From NCBI RefSeq assembly GCF_905163445.1, contig NC_053183.1, forward strand, positions 868,001 to 932,000: a stretch of 64,000 bases of DNA. Direction: 5' to 3'. This document shows positions 1 through 12,830 of this stretch, piece after piece. The DNA comes from Pararge aegeria (lineage: Eukaryota; Arthropoda; Insecta; Lepidoptera; Nymphalidae). A model generated the notes under the pieces. It saw only the letters and a program-made list of their open reading frames with translations, ran no database searches and was not told where the DNA came from. A program made the position numbers and the translations under genes. Numbering within the stretch: position 1 is the stretch's first letter; each line of letters begins with the position of its first letter.

Positions 1-1040
1 ATATGACCATTTTCTCTGAGGGCCTTAAAACTATGAGGAATAACGTCAAATAATTCAGTGTTTTCACGCTCTGACATTTGAAAGATACACTCATTGGAGT
101 GTGACAAAACACTCAATAACTATTGCAACGTTAATTCACGTTTATTCGTGCGGCCCCATATCTACACATATCGAATCTAGCACCTATCTGTTTTTCTTTT
201 CGTCGGTTTTCATGTTGATTGCAATAATAATGTCTTTAGCGAATATAAAGCCATTAGCACGCCTTACTTCACTATCAGCTGTACAGCAAAAACATAGCTG
301 TGACCTGTTATAAATATAAAAACCAATATACCATACAAATTGATTTATTTATTATTAATTATTTATTTTAATTCAATTAGTACGGTTAAGACCAATTACA
401 CTAATTAAATACATAGGAGATTAAATTATACAGATTAAAACGAGAACAATTTTTTTTAAATTAAGTATGTATATGATGTTTTACGAGAATTTGTCGCATC
501 AATTCGGGCGCGACAGACGGACGTGCATGTAGTACACTGTACAGTGGTGGTACATTTACTTAGTTGATTTGCGACACGTGTAATACGTTGGTAGTGCATC
601 GACCACATCGCACCTTTCATGTTTTGGTTGTAAAAAAATGTGTTTTATGCGAGCATTAAAAAAAAAAATTGTTACGGCTGCGTGCACATATTATGTAACT
701 TGTTGATTGAAGCGTTATTGACTTGAACTTAAAGTAGGTAGAGCTACATAAACATTTTTTTGTAGGTAAATGTTAATGCAGCAAAAATGGAGCGCGCTTG
801 TATAGAAGATGATTAGATTCCTAAGGTAATTGCGGGCCTAGCCAATGCAAAAGTTTAAACATATTTATTACAGCGAGGTTACTTATTATAGGTACAATTG
901 ATTAGATTTTTAATAAGGTTGCTTGGAAGCATACCACTTTATATAATCGCAAGATAGATAGATAGAGAAGACCGAACAGTTACGGGTGAGTGGATTTTTG
1001 TCAAATTAAGTTTACATGACGCTTTGTCAATGCTTTGTAA
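1..1040. other. AT-rich intergenic DNA
   Basis: No open frame here has an ATG start, splice signals and a recognisable protein together. There are short A and T runs. I see no repeat that I can name with confidence. Confidence 0.5.
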
Positions 1041-1048
1041 TTGACGTG

Positions 1049-1191
1049 CAGTGGCGTGCACTTCATACATGAACAAAAGCACTGCATACCCTAAAATTAA
1101 TATCATAACTCGTATAGGAGGAGATTTTTGCAGTTTATGCAATTTTCCTGCTGTACGCACACCCTGGTAAGAAACCCGGTGCACGCCACTG
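1049..1191. mobile_element. hAT-type MITE with perfect 8-bp target duplication
   Basis: The element begins CAGTGGCGTGCAC and ends with its exact reverse complement, giving 13-bp terminal inverted repeats. It is flanked on both sides by TTGACGTG (1041-1048 and 1192-1199), a perfect 8-bp target-site duplication of the length made by hAT transposases. At 143 bp it is far too short to encode a transposase, so it is non-autonomous. The intact duplication and termini suggest a fairly recent insertion. Confidence 0.9.
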
Positions 1192-1310
1192 TTGACGTGC
1201 ATATCTGTCCCATGTTCTTGTGTGTGTGTTATATTTAAAAAAGTGTAATATGCATGTTGTTAGTGCTCTTAATAAATAAATAAAAGACATAATAGTGATT
1301 GTAAAATGCT

Positions 1311-1500
1311 GATGTTGCAAAAGAGCAACTGCTGAGTTTCTTGCTGGATTCTTCTCGGTAGAATCAGCCTTCTGAACCGGTGGCGTCACTACGGAGAGAC
1401 ATAAAGTCCATTCGCTTAGAGGCGGCACGTCAAACGTCGTCACGGCCCGTGCCACATTTTGTCGAAGGTGCCGCTACGCTACTAAAGGACGCCGCGTGCG
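1311..1500 (+). mobile_element. LINE 3'-tail fragment
   Basis: The stretch with 'gagcaactgctgag', 'cttctcggtagaatc' and 'gaaccggtgg' recurs, diverged, at 7322-7460. This block is the 3' untranslated tail of a common lepidopteran non-LTR element (family recalled from memory, not searched). The coding part is missing, so it is a 5'-truncated dead copy. The right boundary is approximate. Confidence 0.55.
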
Positions 1501-2989
1501 GCGTACATCCGCAGGAGAATGGCATTTTATATCGAATTGCCATGCCGTAGATAAAGGTTCTGTTTATTGACTTGGGCAGAAAATGTTTTTTCGTACTTGA
1601 TGTAGTACCTACGTCGAACAGATGTTATGCTAGGTCTCGATATTTTAGTATGGAACCAAATCCACCCGCTGTCAAATCGTTACAATTGCATTGATTAATT
1701 ACAGTCTCAAATAAATGCACTTGAACGCGGTCAAAGTACCGTAAGAAATGTAAAAAAAACCTGTTATAGTAGTGTCACGGATATTTTCACAAAAGACGAC
1801 CACAATATACATTTGAAGTGTCAATGAACTGATGTGAATTGATGTACTAGAGATGTACCTACCTATAAAAAATAGCAAGGTCACAAAACTCAAAACCAAC
1901 CTTCAACTACAAGAGATTACAAACACATACGCATGTATACATAACATTGCAAATTAATTATGTTTTTAATTGGCCAAACAATTAAATGCACTAAAGTACC
2001 TACAGTTAACAGGAACTAACAAATTGTGCGTATAAGCAGGCAATGCAAAACATACATTGTAACACGGCGTGAAAATGATTTCAAAGAAATAATAAAAATG
2101 ATACACGCTGGGTGTACAATTATTGAAATTTGAAAAAAAAAAAAAAAAGCTCAAAATTAAAATAAAAAAAAGTCGCCCGAATGCAAACCGACATAAAACG
2201 TTGTGAAGTCCTTTTTAAAAACGAAGTTAAATTTTTTTTTACAATTAATTATAGTCGTACGAAACCATATGGAATCGTCTCACCCGTCTTAATGAATGAA
2301 TTTGGAGACTTCTAAAATATATATTGGTTTACATAGTTTCCGAGTACAAAAACAGCTTGCTAAACTATAGTTGGAAAAAAATTATTTACACTTATATAAC
2401 GTGAGGAAACGTAACGAATACTTCACCTTAGAGAAGCAGATAGCAATAATTACAGTAATAGCTATCAGGAATTCTAGAGAACTAGTGAAACGCAGAGTTA
2501 CAGAGAATGGGGTCAATAATTATGGGAAGATTCCGCCAAGAGTTAAAGACAATCAATCTAATACATTTCTTTTATTATTATTTTTAATGTAGATGACACT
2601 ACGTCAAAGACCTCAATTATGGTGAGTTAGAAATCATAGAGACTAGTGTCTATGATTAGGTCAAATGCCATGAATGAATGGGAATAGAATAAAAAGGAAC
2701 ATATTATTTCCTCCTATAAAACATACGAATGACAACATTTCTATTTTCATATACGGACAAGATTGCTATGCTTACAAGTAATCAAAATCCTATAACACCA
2801 AAGTATTTCATGATGACGAACTTGAGTGATTTCTATTCCACACATAAGATTCGAAACAAAAAGCCCTAACCTTCAAATTAAAATTACAATTAATTAAGGG
2901 AAATAAAACTGTATGTTATTGAATTTAAGTTATAAGAACCGTTAGTTTTTTCTATGTTTTTATAATAAGAGCGAAAAGATGTAAGGGAG
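1500..2989. other. intergenic DNA without a supported gene
   Basis: AT-rich sequence with A/T runs at 2129-2172 and 2232-2240. The open frames seen lack splice context or recognisable protein. The only clear structure is the palindrome at 2632-2657. Confidence 0.5.
2632..2657. repeat. 26-bp near-perfect palindrome
   Basis: The sequence is its own reverse complement around a central ACTAGT except for one symmetrical G/G pair. The arms read aatcataga and tctatgatt. No loop remains, so it could extrude as a cruciform. It lies in DNA without other recognisable features. Confidence 0.8.
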
Positions 2990-3335
2990 TTATCCCTTTG
3001 TGTGTCGATTCTATAAAGGAGTGCTCTGAAGAGTTGTTTGCATTGATACCTCTATGTTCCCTGACCGCACCACACCGTAGAAATAAATTCCACTCTCATC
3101 ATGTGGATGCCTGGTATTCTTCTACTATTCCAAATACTAGATTTCTACCGCGCACTTGCAAAATGTGAAACAATCTCCCATCTGATGTGTTTCCTCCAAA
3201 CTACAATCTACGGTTATTCAAGGGGCGGATAAACAAACTCCTTAAAGACCGGCAACGCCTCGGTGGCTCTTCTGGTGTTGATCACTTAACATCAGGTGAC
3301 CCACCTACTCGTTTGCCCGCTATTAATATAAAAAT
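2990..3335 (+). mobile_element. LINE ORF2 C-terminus (broken)
   Basis: One plus-strand frame reads the conserved end of a non-LTR retrotransposon reverse-transcriptase protein, with pieces such as CSLTAPHRRNKFHSHHVD, LPSDVFPPNYNLRLFKGRIN and GGSSGVDHLTSGDPPTRLP. An in-frame TGA replaces the expected tryptophan just before NNLPSDVF, and the upstream part of the protein is absent. It is an inactive 5'-truncated copy. The clade (Jockey or CR1-like) is a guess from the C-terminal wording. Confidence 0.75.
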
Positions 3336-3651
3336 ACTATCTTTTGCGATTTATTTTATATTTTAATCCGTTAAGAATAACGTATATCAACTCAAGGTCG
3401 ACTGCGAATCTCGATATATGCTAGAACAGCACTCGAATCTTATCACCGACATTAATATCAACGATATGATATCAGCCCGTAGCTTTATAAAATACTTCAA
3501 TATTATTTACTGCCGCATCCATGTGGAACACGTCAGAAAGAGTTATTATAATACGAAGTGAAATAATAGGAAGTAATGGCATATCGTATTTTTCTGTATT
3601 GTGATCGTACATTATATCACGCTATTATGATAACACGTTGTGAAGTGTTAA

Positions 3652-3725
3652 ATGAAAATGTAACACATAAGAAAATTTAGGTATAAAATGTTATACCTAA
3701 ATTTTCTTATGTGTTACATTTTCAT
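3652..3725. repeat. Perfect 35-bp hairpin, AATG loop
   Basis: The left arm 3652-3686 and right arm 3691-3725 are exact reverse complements over 35 nt, separated only by AATG. No target duplication or transposon core is visible. The perfect arms imply a recent origin or gene-conversion maintenance. A transcript in either direction would fold into a perfect 35-bp duplex. Confidence 0.95.
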
Positions 3726-3730
3726 ACTAT

Positions 3731-3766
3731 GACTAAAAACCCACGTAATGACGTGGGTTTTCAGTC
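3731..3766. repeat. 16-bp hairpin, also with AATG loop
   Basis: Arms 3731-3746 and 3751-3766 pair at 15 of 16 positions around an AATG loop at 3747-3750. It starts five bases after the end of the larger hairpin and uses the same four-base loop. The stem centre is GC-rich (cccacgt/acgtggg). Confidence 0.9.
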
Positions 3767-6700
3767 TTAAAATTAATGAAAGTTATAGTCATCATATACA
3801 TTAGTTAAAAAATACACTTATGGCAAATCTCAATAATAACATACTCCCATTTCATAAAAAAACAAATCACAACTAATATTACGATCTTCAGTGACGATTA
3901 CATAGTTCAAGTCTTTGATTGTAACAAACAAGTCTAAAATACTGTAAACAATGGAGAAACAACAACCCATAAAAAAAACTGGGAAATCGGTAACGTCCAC
4001 ATTAGACCGCACTTTAAATTGCCACAGAATATCTGATAATTATCATTCAGTCCTGCCTTAAAAGCGTGGAGAGCCTGAGCTCTGCATCGATGTCCTTCAG
4101 GTGATAGTAAACCTGCTCTTTTTTTGGGGTATAGAATAGGCTTAAAATGATGATTACAAATCTTCATTTAATACTATACTTATTACACCGGGAGGTATTT
4201 TTGCATCTTTCGAGTCCGTATTGGACTGAAATGTATCAAAAATGCACTCCTATTTATGTCAAAATGTCATGGACATTGGCTGTGCATCAAATAAAATTTT
4301 AATTTCCTCACTCTATTTTCCTACAACGTTAAAGCAAGTGATAGTTATTTGCTTAAAACACACATCATTCCGAAAAGTTAGGTCCGAGGTCGAATTCAGT
4401 CCCCCCAAAGGAAAGCATAAGTTCTAACCACTGGATTATAACATATTCTGTCCTGAAGACGCAGTTATTTCGAAATTGCCAACAGACAGTTCAGTTTTAT
4501 TTATATTATGCTCACAGAAATAGATTTAGACAAGTAGACGGTTTTGAGCTAGACTGTAAATGCTAAACGATAACAATTGGTTGAGAGCAAGTGGCAAGGT
4601 CACTGACACCGTTGATCACACACGCGATTTGACTGCAAACCTCTGCGTCGTGTAGGCTTGAAGAACCCGACGAGTCATTACCCTCTTTCTATTAATCTTC
4701 AAGTCTTAGTGGCCGATTGTCATTAAAGCACGACAGATTCTTCGCATACTACTAATTAAGCTGGTTTTAAATGCTTTGCATTATTTACAAATACCTCACT
4801 GGACCCGGCGGATTTACTTGTGTCTTTTATATAATTTATTCTTAGCTTTATAATAACTCAAACTGCTAGAAAATCTTTAAAACTAATCACCCATTCCCAT
4901 TCACAGTTCTCTATGAATGAATGAATAGAATATACTTTCATTGTACAAAACACAGAAAATAATCCCTATAAAATATTCCGTTTTATTATTTTCTGTGATA
5001 ACATATTCGTATCCCTTTTACTTGTGCCAAAGGAGGCATTCGCTTAGTCTGCTCTTAAAACGGCCGATACCGAGGTTTTAAGAACTGCAATGCTTTTTTT
5101 AAGGTGCATCCAGCTTAAACTGAAAAAGTAAAAGTACTAAGAGAGATCGTCTCACTTCAACGTCTACTTCTGATTTAATAAAAAAAAAGAAGAAAGAGAA
5201 GAGACACAAACTTAAAAAATGATAAGAATAAAACATAGACGGCGCCATACAATTAAACAATATAAATAAAGCAAAATAAGCAACAATGAAGCAAGAGATT
5301 CAAATACGTCAGTTACAGCAATCGGGGTCAACCATTAGGGTCAGCGGCGGTTCGCAGCCGAAACAGTCCGAACTAGTTTCGCTGACCGGCGTTGTATAAC
5401 GGTTGCGTGCATTCTATCTCTATTTGCAACGAGTAATAGCACCCCACGTACGAGCGCTGACTGCTTGATACTAAGCATGTGTCTCCGTGCCACCCCAAAG
5501 ATCTGAGCCTCTCTAAATAATTAGTTTTCAACTCTAGTGGAAGCAATATTACAGTATTTAAAAATCACTGTACAATGGAATAAACTTTTTAGCAAAACGA
5601 AGTTGCAATGGGTAGTGCTGCAGTTGACAGTTTATTAGAATCAGAATTGTCTATATTCTAATAGGTGTTTTTTTCTACAGCAATAACAAAAAGGAGAAAG
5701 AGCCTACGTAACGCGCCGTAGTCGTCGCGATGAGTGTAGAATAAAGAATATATACTTAAATTTAGAACCAGAAATGTCCAGATTATAACTAGCCAATAGA
5801 AACGAACTTAAAAGTAAACAATTAAGGTAATAGTTGACGTTGCAAGCACGCCTTACCTCCTCTGACAAACTAAACTTATGTCGAACATAACAAACAAGTA
5901 TTTATTAACATTTACTATCAATAAATCAAAGTAACTAGAATATAACAATAATGTGGTCAGATTAAATTCTAACTTAATAATGTGGCACGGAAATACTTGC
6001 AAAATACATTACTTGACGTAAAATATGTAAATATGTAAGGGCCTATACAATACCTGTCAAATGCATTTCAATAGTCTTCTCGTGAAAATTCATGCAAATA
6101 TATTGCAGAAAGAATAAAGTGATGTCCCGAACATAACGTTCTAGAGCAACGTGTCTCGAATTGCGAGTGTCGGTAAATTGATGATCTGTCAAGCACATTG
6201 AAAGCAAGGACGTTGGCACCGCACGCCACTGGAGCGATCAATAGGACAAATTGTCACGTCGCAGCGGTTACAAGCGGTTTGGGACCGGCACGGTATACGT
6301 GTAAGCCTTTACCCCTAGAGAGTATAACTTTAGTACGCTAGCAATCGTAGGTTACGAAAAGCTAAAGCGACGCCTCATTGCAAAAAACTGCACAGAAAAT
6401 TTAAAATCTCATAGCTAAAACGAAATGGTCTTGGCCATTAACCGTGGAGATTTTAAGTTGTTTATGGAGTCAAATATAATATCTGTTCTGAAATTGTGAT
6501 TCTAAAACAAGCCATTTTATCCTAAATCCAACTCAAAATATACCGGATTTAAATTAAGACGTTGGAATATGAGCTTTATGGTTCTATACTGGAAAACGTA
6601 TGGTTTCACCATCAGCACTACCATTCTCTGCTTAGAAAGAAAAGGGTTAACGGATTGGTCGACACAAATCTTTGAGAACTCTCAGACATGCAGGTTTTCT

Positions 6701-7065
6701 CACGATGTTTTCCCTCCGTTACCAACATATACACATTTCATATTTAATTCTTAAAATGCACATTATTTAGAGGCCTTGGTTTGGTAGTTGGTCTTGTTTG
6801 AGGTTGTATGGTTTCGATACGTGTAAAATGTATGCTAGGGGTAATGCTCACGCTTGACAACAGATTTCGAAACATCTATCTACCTAGACATTACTGGTAA
6901 TAGGATTCTACTAATGGTTAAAAGTACACTGTATGTTAATAATAATCTATTTATTGCATTGATATTGAGCCATTTGCAGCTGTATGTTTTGATTAAAACA
7001 TACAGGTTATATTAAAACCAAATATACCTACAATTATTATTTATACGTCCACCAATATTCACTTG
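3767..7065. other. intergenic DNA with old repeat fragments
   Basis: No gene is supported. Besides the listed repeat at 4187-4303, arms of 13 nt (4951-4963 and 4985-4997) form an inverted repeat with a 21-nt spacer. Around 5320-5480 there is a GC-richer patch with CpGs that could be regulatory but shows no open frame or core-promoter signal I would defend. Confidence 0.45.
4187..4303 (+). repeat. dispersed repeat, family shared with 41597-41705
   Basis: Both places carry 'ccgggaggtat', then 'tttgcatc', then 'ttcga', followed by matching 'catggacattggctgtg' versus 'catgaacatcggctgtg' segments and an AATTTTAA-like end. The two copies are diverged and have no visible coding capacity. The class is unknown, probably a non-autonomous transposon. 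Confidence 0.65.
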
Positions 7066-7146
7066 CTGGCCCAGCTTGGTGGACCTTGACCCTTTCTCAT
7101 TGAGAGAGGAGACCCGTGCCCTGTAGTGGGCTATTAATGGGTTTAT

Positions 7147-7182
<36 letters not shown>

Positions 7183-7194
7183 TTGATGATGATA
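7066..7194 (+). mobile_element. retroelement tail ending in (ATG)n microsatellite
   Basis: The phrases 'gaggagacccgtgccctgtagtgggc' (split here only for mention as gaggagacccgtgccctg and tagtgggc) and 'taatggg' followed by a trinucleotide run recur at 52310-52365 and, in diverged or opposite form, near 8098-8155 and 41090-41160. This is a common lepidopteran retroelement 3' end seeding ATG/GATGAT microsatellites. The run at 7147-7194 is the longest trinucleotide array in the window. Confidence 0.6.
7147..7194 (+). repeat. (ATG)n microsatellite
   Basis: About sixteen tandem ATG units with one TTG interruption. Translated, it gives a run of aspartates, which makes a spurious open frame. It sits at the 3' end of a retroelement tail and likely grew from it. 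Confidence 0.95.
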
Positions 7195-7321
7195 ATTTAA
7201 TACATCGAGGTTACTATACTATTATTGATGAATTTCTTAATGTTAAGGTTGCCTGGAAGCAAGCCGCACCGCTTTCATCTCACACAAGATACAACAAAGA
7301 TTGTTAAATTGTGAAACGATG

Positions 7322-7460
7322 TTGAAAAAGAGCAACTGCTGATTTTCTTGTCGGCATCTTCTCGGTAGAATCTGCCTTCCAAACCGGTGGTAGAGTCACT
7401 ACAAACAGACATACTTGACGCTTCAAGAGTGCTTATATTAGGCCTACTTGAAATAAATTA
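7322..7460 (+). mobile_element. LINE 3'-tail fragment
   Basis: Contains 'gagcaactgctgat', 'cttctcggtagaatctgcc', 'aaccggtggtagagtcac' and ends 'aggcctacttgaaataaa' followed by A/T-rich tail. It is a better preserved copy of the tail at 1311-1500. There is no coding sequence. Confidence 0.7.
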
Positions 7461-10400
7461 ATTTTGAATTTTTATACCATTATTAAATCAATGCATTATT
7501 TGCAGCTAGCAAAATTCCTGACCTTATTTCTGACTAAATGGTTATCCGCTGTCCATGATTAAGTTAAATTTTCATGACATATGGATTATTTTGGTTACGT
7601 GAATTTGCACAACAAAAAAGGAATAGGTGCAGTTGGCACTTGGCAGTGACTTTGACCGGCGCGTCACAGCGTCTGCCTGCCACCGATCGCAACACAATGG
7701 CAAGGTCATCATGTCAATTCTTTTCACGAGTCTCTACCGCGGTTTCCGCGTTTTTTACATACTCATGCCTACTTTACAAACGACACAATTTAGTAACCTA
7801 ACCTTAAAATAGTCAATAAAATCGCACATCGATTTTAAATGTTTCTGTAACTTCGCATACTAGTAATAAGTAGCAACGGTGTAATGGACTTGTATGCATT
7901 TTGTCAACCAATCTAGAATGCTTTAGAATATTGGTATCCCTGTCCAAGATTCTACATATAGTAGAATAGTTTAGGGCTTCGAACTCAGTCCTGTCGGATG
8001 ACCTCGTCAAGAATCTGCATATTTGAGAGTTCTCCATAATGTTCTCTAAAGGCGAAAGTCCACTAATCCTCATTTGGTCTGTGTGATAGTCCTTTTTGAT
8101 TATGGAACCCGTGCCCTTTTGTGGAAACGTAATGATTATGGCGATGATAATGATTGTGAAGCTCCACTCTCTACTCTACTATGAGACGGGCTCTACCATT
8201 TTGGTACCGAACCTTAGAAAGACTTGGATCATGCAACTGAACATTGCAATGTAATTCTACTGGTTCTAGTTATTATCTGTGATGTGTTTACGTAAGCACC
8301 CAGTTAATGTACAACATCAAGTGGCACAGTAGCATCAGTGCAACAAAAAACACTTCCCACAACTGTCTACATTCTCATACAAGTTTATAAAGCGATAAAG
8401 CGATATCACAAGATATAAAACAAAAACAATAAAAAATTCGAAGCATTTCTTTGTCTTCCGAGAAAACGTAGAGAGCAAAAAATTTTCTAGACGGCAAAAT
8501 AGTATTGAAAATGGCAACGTCAACCTAAATAAAAATTTAAAAAAAAAGAGGACATTATTGAAACATTTTATAGAACATGACGAGTAAAGTTTTGACGAGA
8601 CGAGTTTTCATAAAACGTAATTAAAGGCAAAATAGAATATCAAGTATCAATTTATTTATCTTCACACCACGTAGATAAAAATAAAAATATAAGGAATAAC
8701 ATATTGCATAGTAAGCTACAGAGGGGCCTTTCATACTTGATGATGATGACAAAGACCACAATATGTGCCAATAGAAAAAAGCTTGTCCGGAAACACAACA
8801 TTTCTTTGTTTTTCATAGCAACACGATTGTTTCATAGCTCATGTAGACGCGCAAAAACAATTTTCAACAAACAAGCCTCAAGAGTTGTTTGCACGGCGTC
8901 ACAATGAGTGTTTTGCACACAGTTTACCCAAGTGTCCAATACTCGACTGTTTGCGACAAATGTCTCCTCGAAAACAAGTACATGTAATGAACGTTGATAA
9001 CGCGTCAGAACTACTTGAAATTATATTCTAACAATACCTATGAGAATGGTGTGGCCTAGACTGTCATCTACTGTAAACACGTTAATGATGACAGCTTTGC
9101 GAAGAGCCTCTGGCCAGTTTCTAGGTACATTCCATTTTGAATATCAACTTCGATAACCATCACAAATCTCGTGTATATACGCGAACGTATTTCTAAAATT
9201 AAATAAATTAAAACATATTGTTATAAGCACTTGAAAACAACAATGATAAATTAAACTTTGAAACTGATCTAGATTCTGAATGCTGAATCTCGAATGGTGA
9301 TTGAACGCCCCGTCATCGGTGAGACATATCCAAAAAGAGCTACCAACTTGAATTAAGACTGCATCAAACATTATATCTCGCTATCTTCGACAATGTGTCG
9401 TTTCTAGACATATTGTGTCTAGAAACATTAAATCGATAACATAAACAGCTTTAAACCCTTGGTGCTAATAAAATTACCTCAACCTAACCTAACTTTGGCG
9501 TTTATTAAGCCATGACCCGTCATACTATTATCATACTATTATAATATATATATTTATGTATATTTTGTTTGATTGAGGATTTCTTTAAGGAGCAAAACTT
9601 CATTGGGGCATAACAATTCTGTAATTCTGCATATATCACACTAGTCTAATGAACTAGTTTTTACTCCCTTAACTGTAAAAATTACTTTACCTACAGATCA
9701 ATATTGCATAAGAAGGAAAAAGTGTGGCGACACCGAATAGCATCCAAATTTCTCATTTTGCTACTCTGCCAAATTGCATTTTTAAGCTTTGACCTTTGCT
9801 TTGGCACAAGTCTGCTGTGAAATGGAAACTACGCAATATTTTCTTCTTTCATTTACTATATTGGTTTTGAGTATTAAACATAAAGTTCTACATTTTAAAA
9901 ATTGTGAAGCCTGATTTTTGGTCTTAATGATATAAATAATCAGTTATGTACATACACACATATATTTTTAGGCAGGGGCTTGTTATGCCACTGTGGAACC
10001 ACCCACCGTATCCCAACAAAATACCCACGTCCAGCAGTGGATGCCACCAACCCATACAAATTGTAATAAAGTGGATCCTATTCTAGAAATCTAAAGGTTT
10101 TTTTCGTAACAATAATAAAAATGTTATTGATTTTAGGTATAACGAGCAAAAAGTTGAATCGACTGAATTTCATTAACTTTCGAATAATATAAAGTTGTTA
10201 CATCTTGATGAAAATTAAGCAATCTTCATTTCAATAGAGGAAGACTTGAAGCAACTCCAAACTTTATTCTCCAATTTGAAGCATACATTTTTGTTGGCCG
10301 TTGCCAACTCTTTTTACCTCCTAAAGGGGCGTAGTACCTCTCATCTGAAGTAACAGAGGATCATACTCCCTGACAGAAAACAGCAAATTTATAGATGTAT

Positions 10401-12414
10401 GTTATAAACCTTTTCTCTCTTGAGAACCAGACATGTCACACTTACCTTTTGCAAAACAGACATTTTAGGAGCTACTCATAGCCAAGGCCTCTTCCATCCA
10501 GTTTTCCTATCAGTGGCGCATGCAAGTGAGGTTGGCATTTGGGACTGACTAGGTGTTATCGTCATTCCTCCCCTTACTACCCCACGGTCCCCAACGAGAT
10601 GGGCAGACCAGTTGAAGAAATGAAATTCGTGCCGCTTCTAAAGATGGTTGATGGTGATGGTAATAATGGCGATAAGAGACGTGAGACGTAAGACGACCGT
10701 GCCCCGCTTACGGGAAAATAGCGCAATCAAATACATTAGGCAACCGCTTGTGATAAAAACTAACCGGGTCAAGTTCTTGTGAACCGAGATACTTTCATAA
10801 TTTACTAGTTCGATTGTTATTTATTTAAATATTGACTGATTCGCCCCCGCTTCTAACGAATGGGTGGCATTAGTATTAATATGTCTCTAAAACGTTCAAA
10901 ACACTTATAGTGTTTAGTTAGTAAGGTTACACAAGAAAAGCAGAAGAATAAGAAAGAAATAGGCCCAAAAGGCAATTCAGTAAATTTTGGGATTAGGAAA
11001 ACCCGATTATTATATCAATATGATAACTTGAATTCAAATACTACTACTGCTTGATCTGAGCAATCCATCCAACGGCTAAACGAAATATAATTCGTTAAAC
11101 ATTGCTTAAAATTATCGCGATCGAACACTCCTCCAAATAATCGGTGCATCTATATAACCCTAATATATCCCTAAATAGCTCCGTGTACCTATAATACTTT
11201 TGGAAGGTTACAATTTTAATAGTATTTTTTTCCACGTTTCTGGGTATCCTAGCACAATGACAATGTCTAACGTACGTAACTATAAGATTGAGTAGCAAAT
11301 TATGTACTCATCATTTTTATTTTACAAAAGTCGTCTGTTAGAGCGTTGTCTGTTATCTGTGGACGTATTTGAACTTGGTACAATAAATACCACACCACAA
11401 ATTCAGTCAGGTATTTTTTAAACTCATCTTTGTCAATCAATCTGTGTCAATTAAAATCTAAATACCTACCTACTTACCTAAGGCAAGCTGAGCCAGAGCA
11501 ATGCATACCTGAGCTTTCGTATCGTTTATGTAATCCTTTATCTTATTAAAAAACACATTATCATATACTACAATGACTGAGAATGAACGTATACTCTTCT
11601 ATTATTTGAAGAGAATAATATTGTCTTATTGTTTAAAAACTTGTGTATTCCGGGCCAATTATGTACACGCTCATCGTCTGTATAAAATCTGTTACGTCAT
11701 GCCTACCGGAATTTATTATAATATTTGATGTAAGTATTACATAATTCAGAATAATGGCGTAAATTATTACTAACCATCACTGACGGAACAACTATTACAA
11801 AAATGTTTTCCTAAAAATATAAACGTAAAAAGTATAAAAAAGTAATAAGCTAACCTGGAACTTATGTTAATTCAGGGATAAAAAGCTAATGCTGGGATAA
11901 TAATGGAGGGACATTAAATCACAGAAAAGGTCAACACAGATAAACAGATAAGTGTAGTAGTGGTATGGTTTAATATATATAAGAAGTTTTGCTGCAACAT
12001 ATAAGATGTCATTTATGTTAGAGAAATATTCAGAATGTATTGCAGAATATATTTCATTCCAAGTGACTCTCTACTGCAAATAGTTCGTTCGCTCCGTCTA
12101 TTTTGGAGTTATTTATTACAAGGCATGCACACCTAATTTAATTGTAAAAAATTACGTCCTTCAATGTGTTATCAATAAATACAAGTAGGCATTGTTTCGG
12201 GAAAACCCGCCGGCTACAGCCCAAGTAATCCTCAGTTGGTCATACGTGACTTTTTTACTGACAGCGCAATAACTAACGTGTATATTATGTCATTTTCCGC
12301 AAGACCTACTGACTTACAAAACATGATCCAGCCGGCGTCTATACTTTAACCGTTACTAAATCAATATTGCAGAAATTTATACGAAAATTAAAAAGTTAAT
12401 TTTATTAAGTACTA
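7461..12414. other. long intergenic stretch, fragments of repeats only
   Basis: I find no splice-compatible coding exon. Repeat-like scraps are at 8098-8155 (retroelement tail with ATGAT-rich end), 9965-10075 and 10500-10700 (TE-like wording such as 'ccagcagtggatg'). An 11-bp inverted repeat lies at 9400-9426. Open frames here are short and without family resemblance. Confidence 0.45.
9400..9426. repeat. 11-bp inverted repeat, 5-nt loop
   Basis: Arms gtttctagaca (9400-9410) and tgtctagaaac (9416-9426) are exact reverse complements around TATTG. No other feature surrounds it. Confidence 0.85.
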
Positions 12415-12830
12415 AATGTGGCATTAAATGTAGTTGTAGATCTAAAAAAAATTAAAGTATTCAGTATCGCTAAGTCTTAGATGAGGGGTTTTCTGCTGTC
12501 CGCTGAGGAGTTCTGTCCTCTATCTCCAGCCACAGTTTTGGCAAAATTAAACACATATTATATATAACGTCTATAGTACAAAAATAATTATTTAAATCGG
12601 TTATAATTTGTCGGAGTTATGGTGTAAAATCGTCAAACACTTTCATCCCCTCTCCCAAAGGAACAGAGCTTAATGTCGGGATAAAAAGTATCCTATATTA
12701 CTTCTAACACTTCCAAGAACATGTGTACAAAGTTTCATGAGGACCGGTTAAGAAGTTTTTGCGTTAAAGCGTAACAAACAAACTTACATTGACATTTATA
12801 ATATTAAGTAGGGAAGTAGGGAAGTAGGGA
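12415..12830 (-). mobile_element. Helitron-like non-autonomous element, minus copy
   Basis: Read on the minus strand this matches the element at 54708-55118: 'aatattataaatg' near the 5' end, 'gttacgcttt' with 'cgcaaaaact', 'tgggagagg', 'catcataactccgacaaa'-like wording, and 'tcagcggacagcag'. The 3' end with GTCGCGGGC and CTAG is missing, so it is 3'-truncated near 'aatgccacat'. At its 5' end the terminal TCCCTACT is present three times in tandem (12807-12830), an odd local expansion. Confidence 0.8.

Noticed and set aside
7116..7307. Frame with a long aspartate run
   Set aside because: It translates the (ATG)n microsatellite at the end of a retroelement tail.
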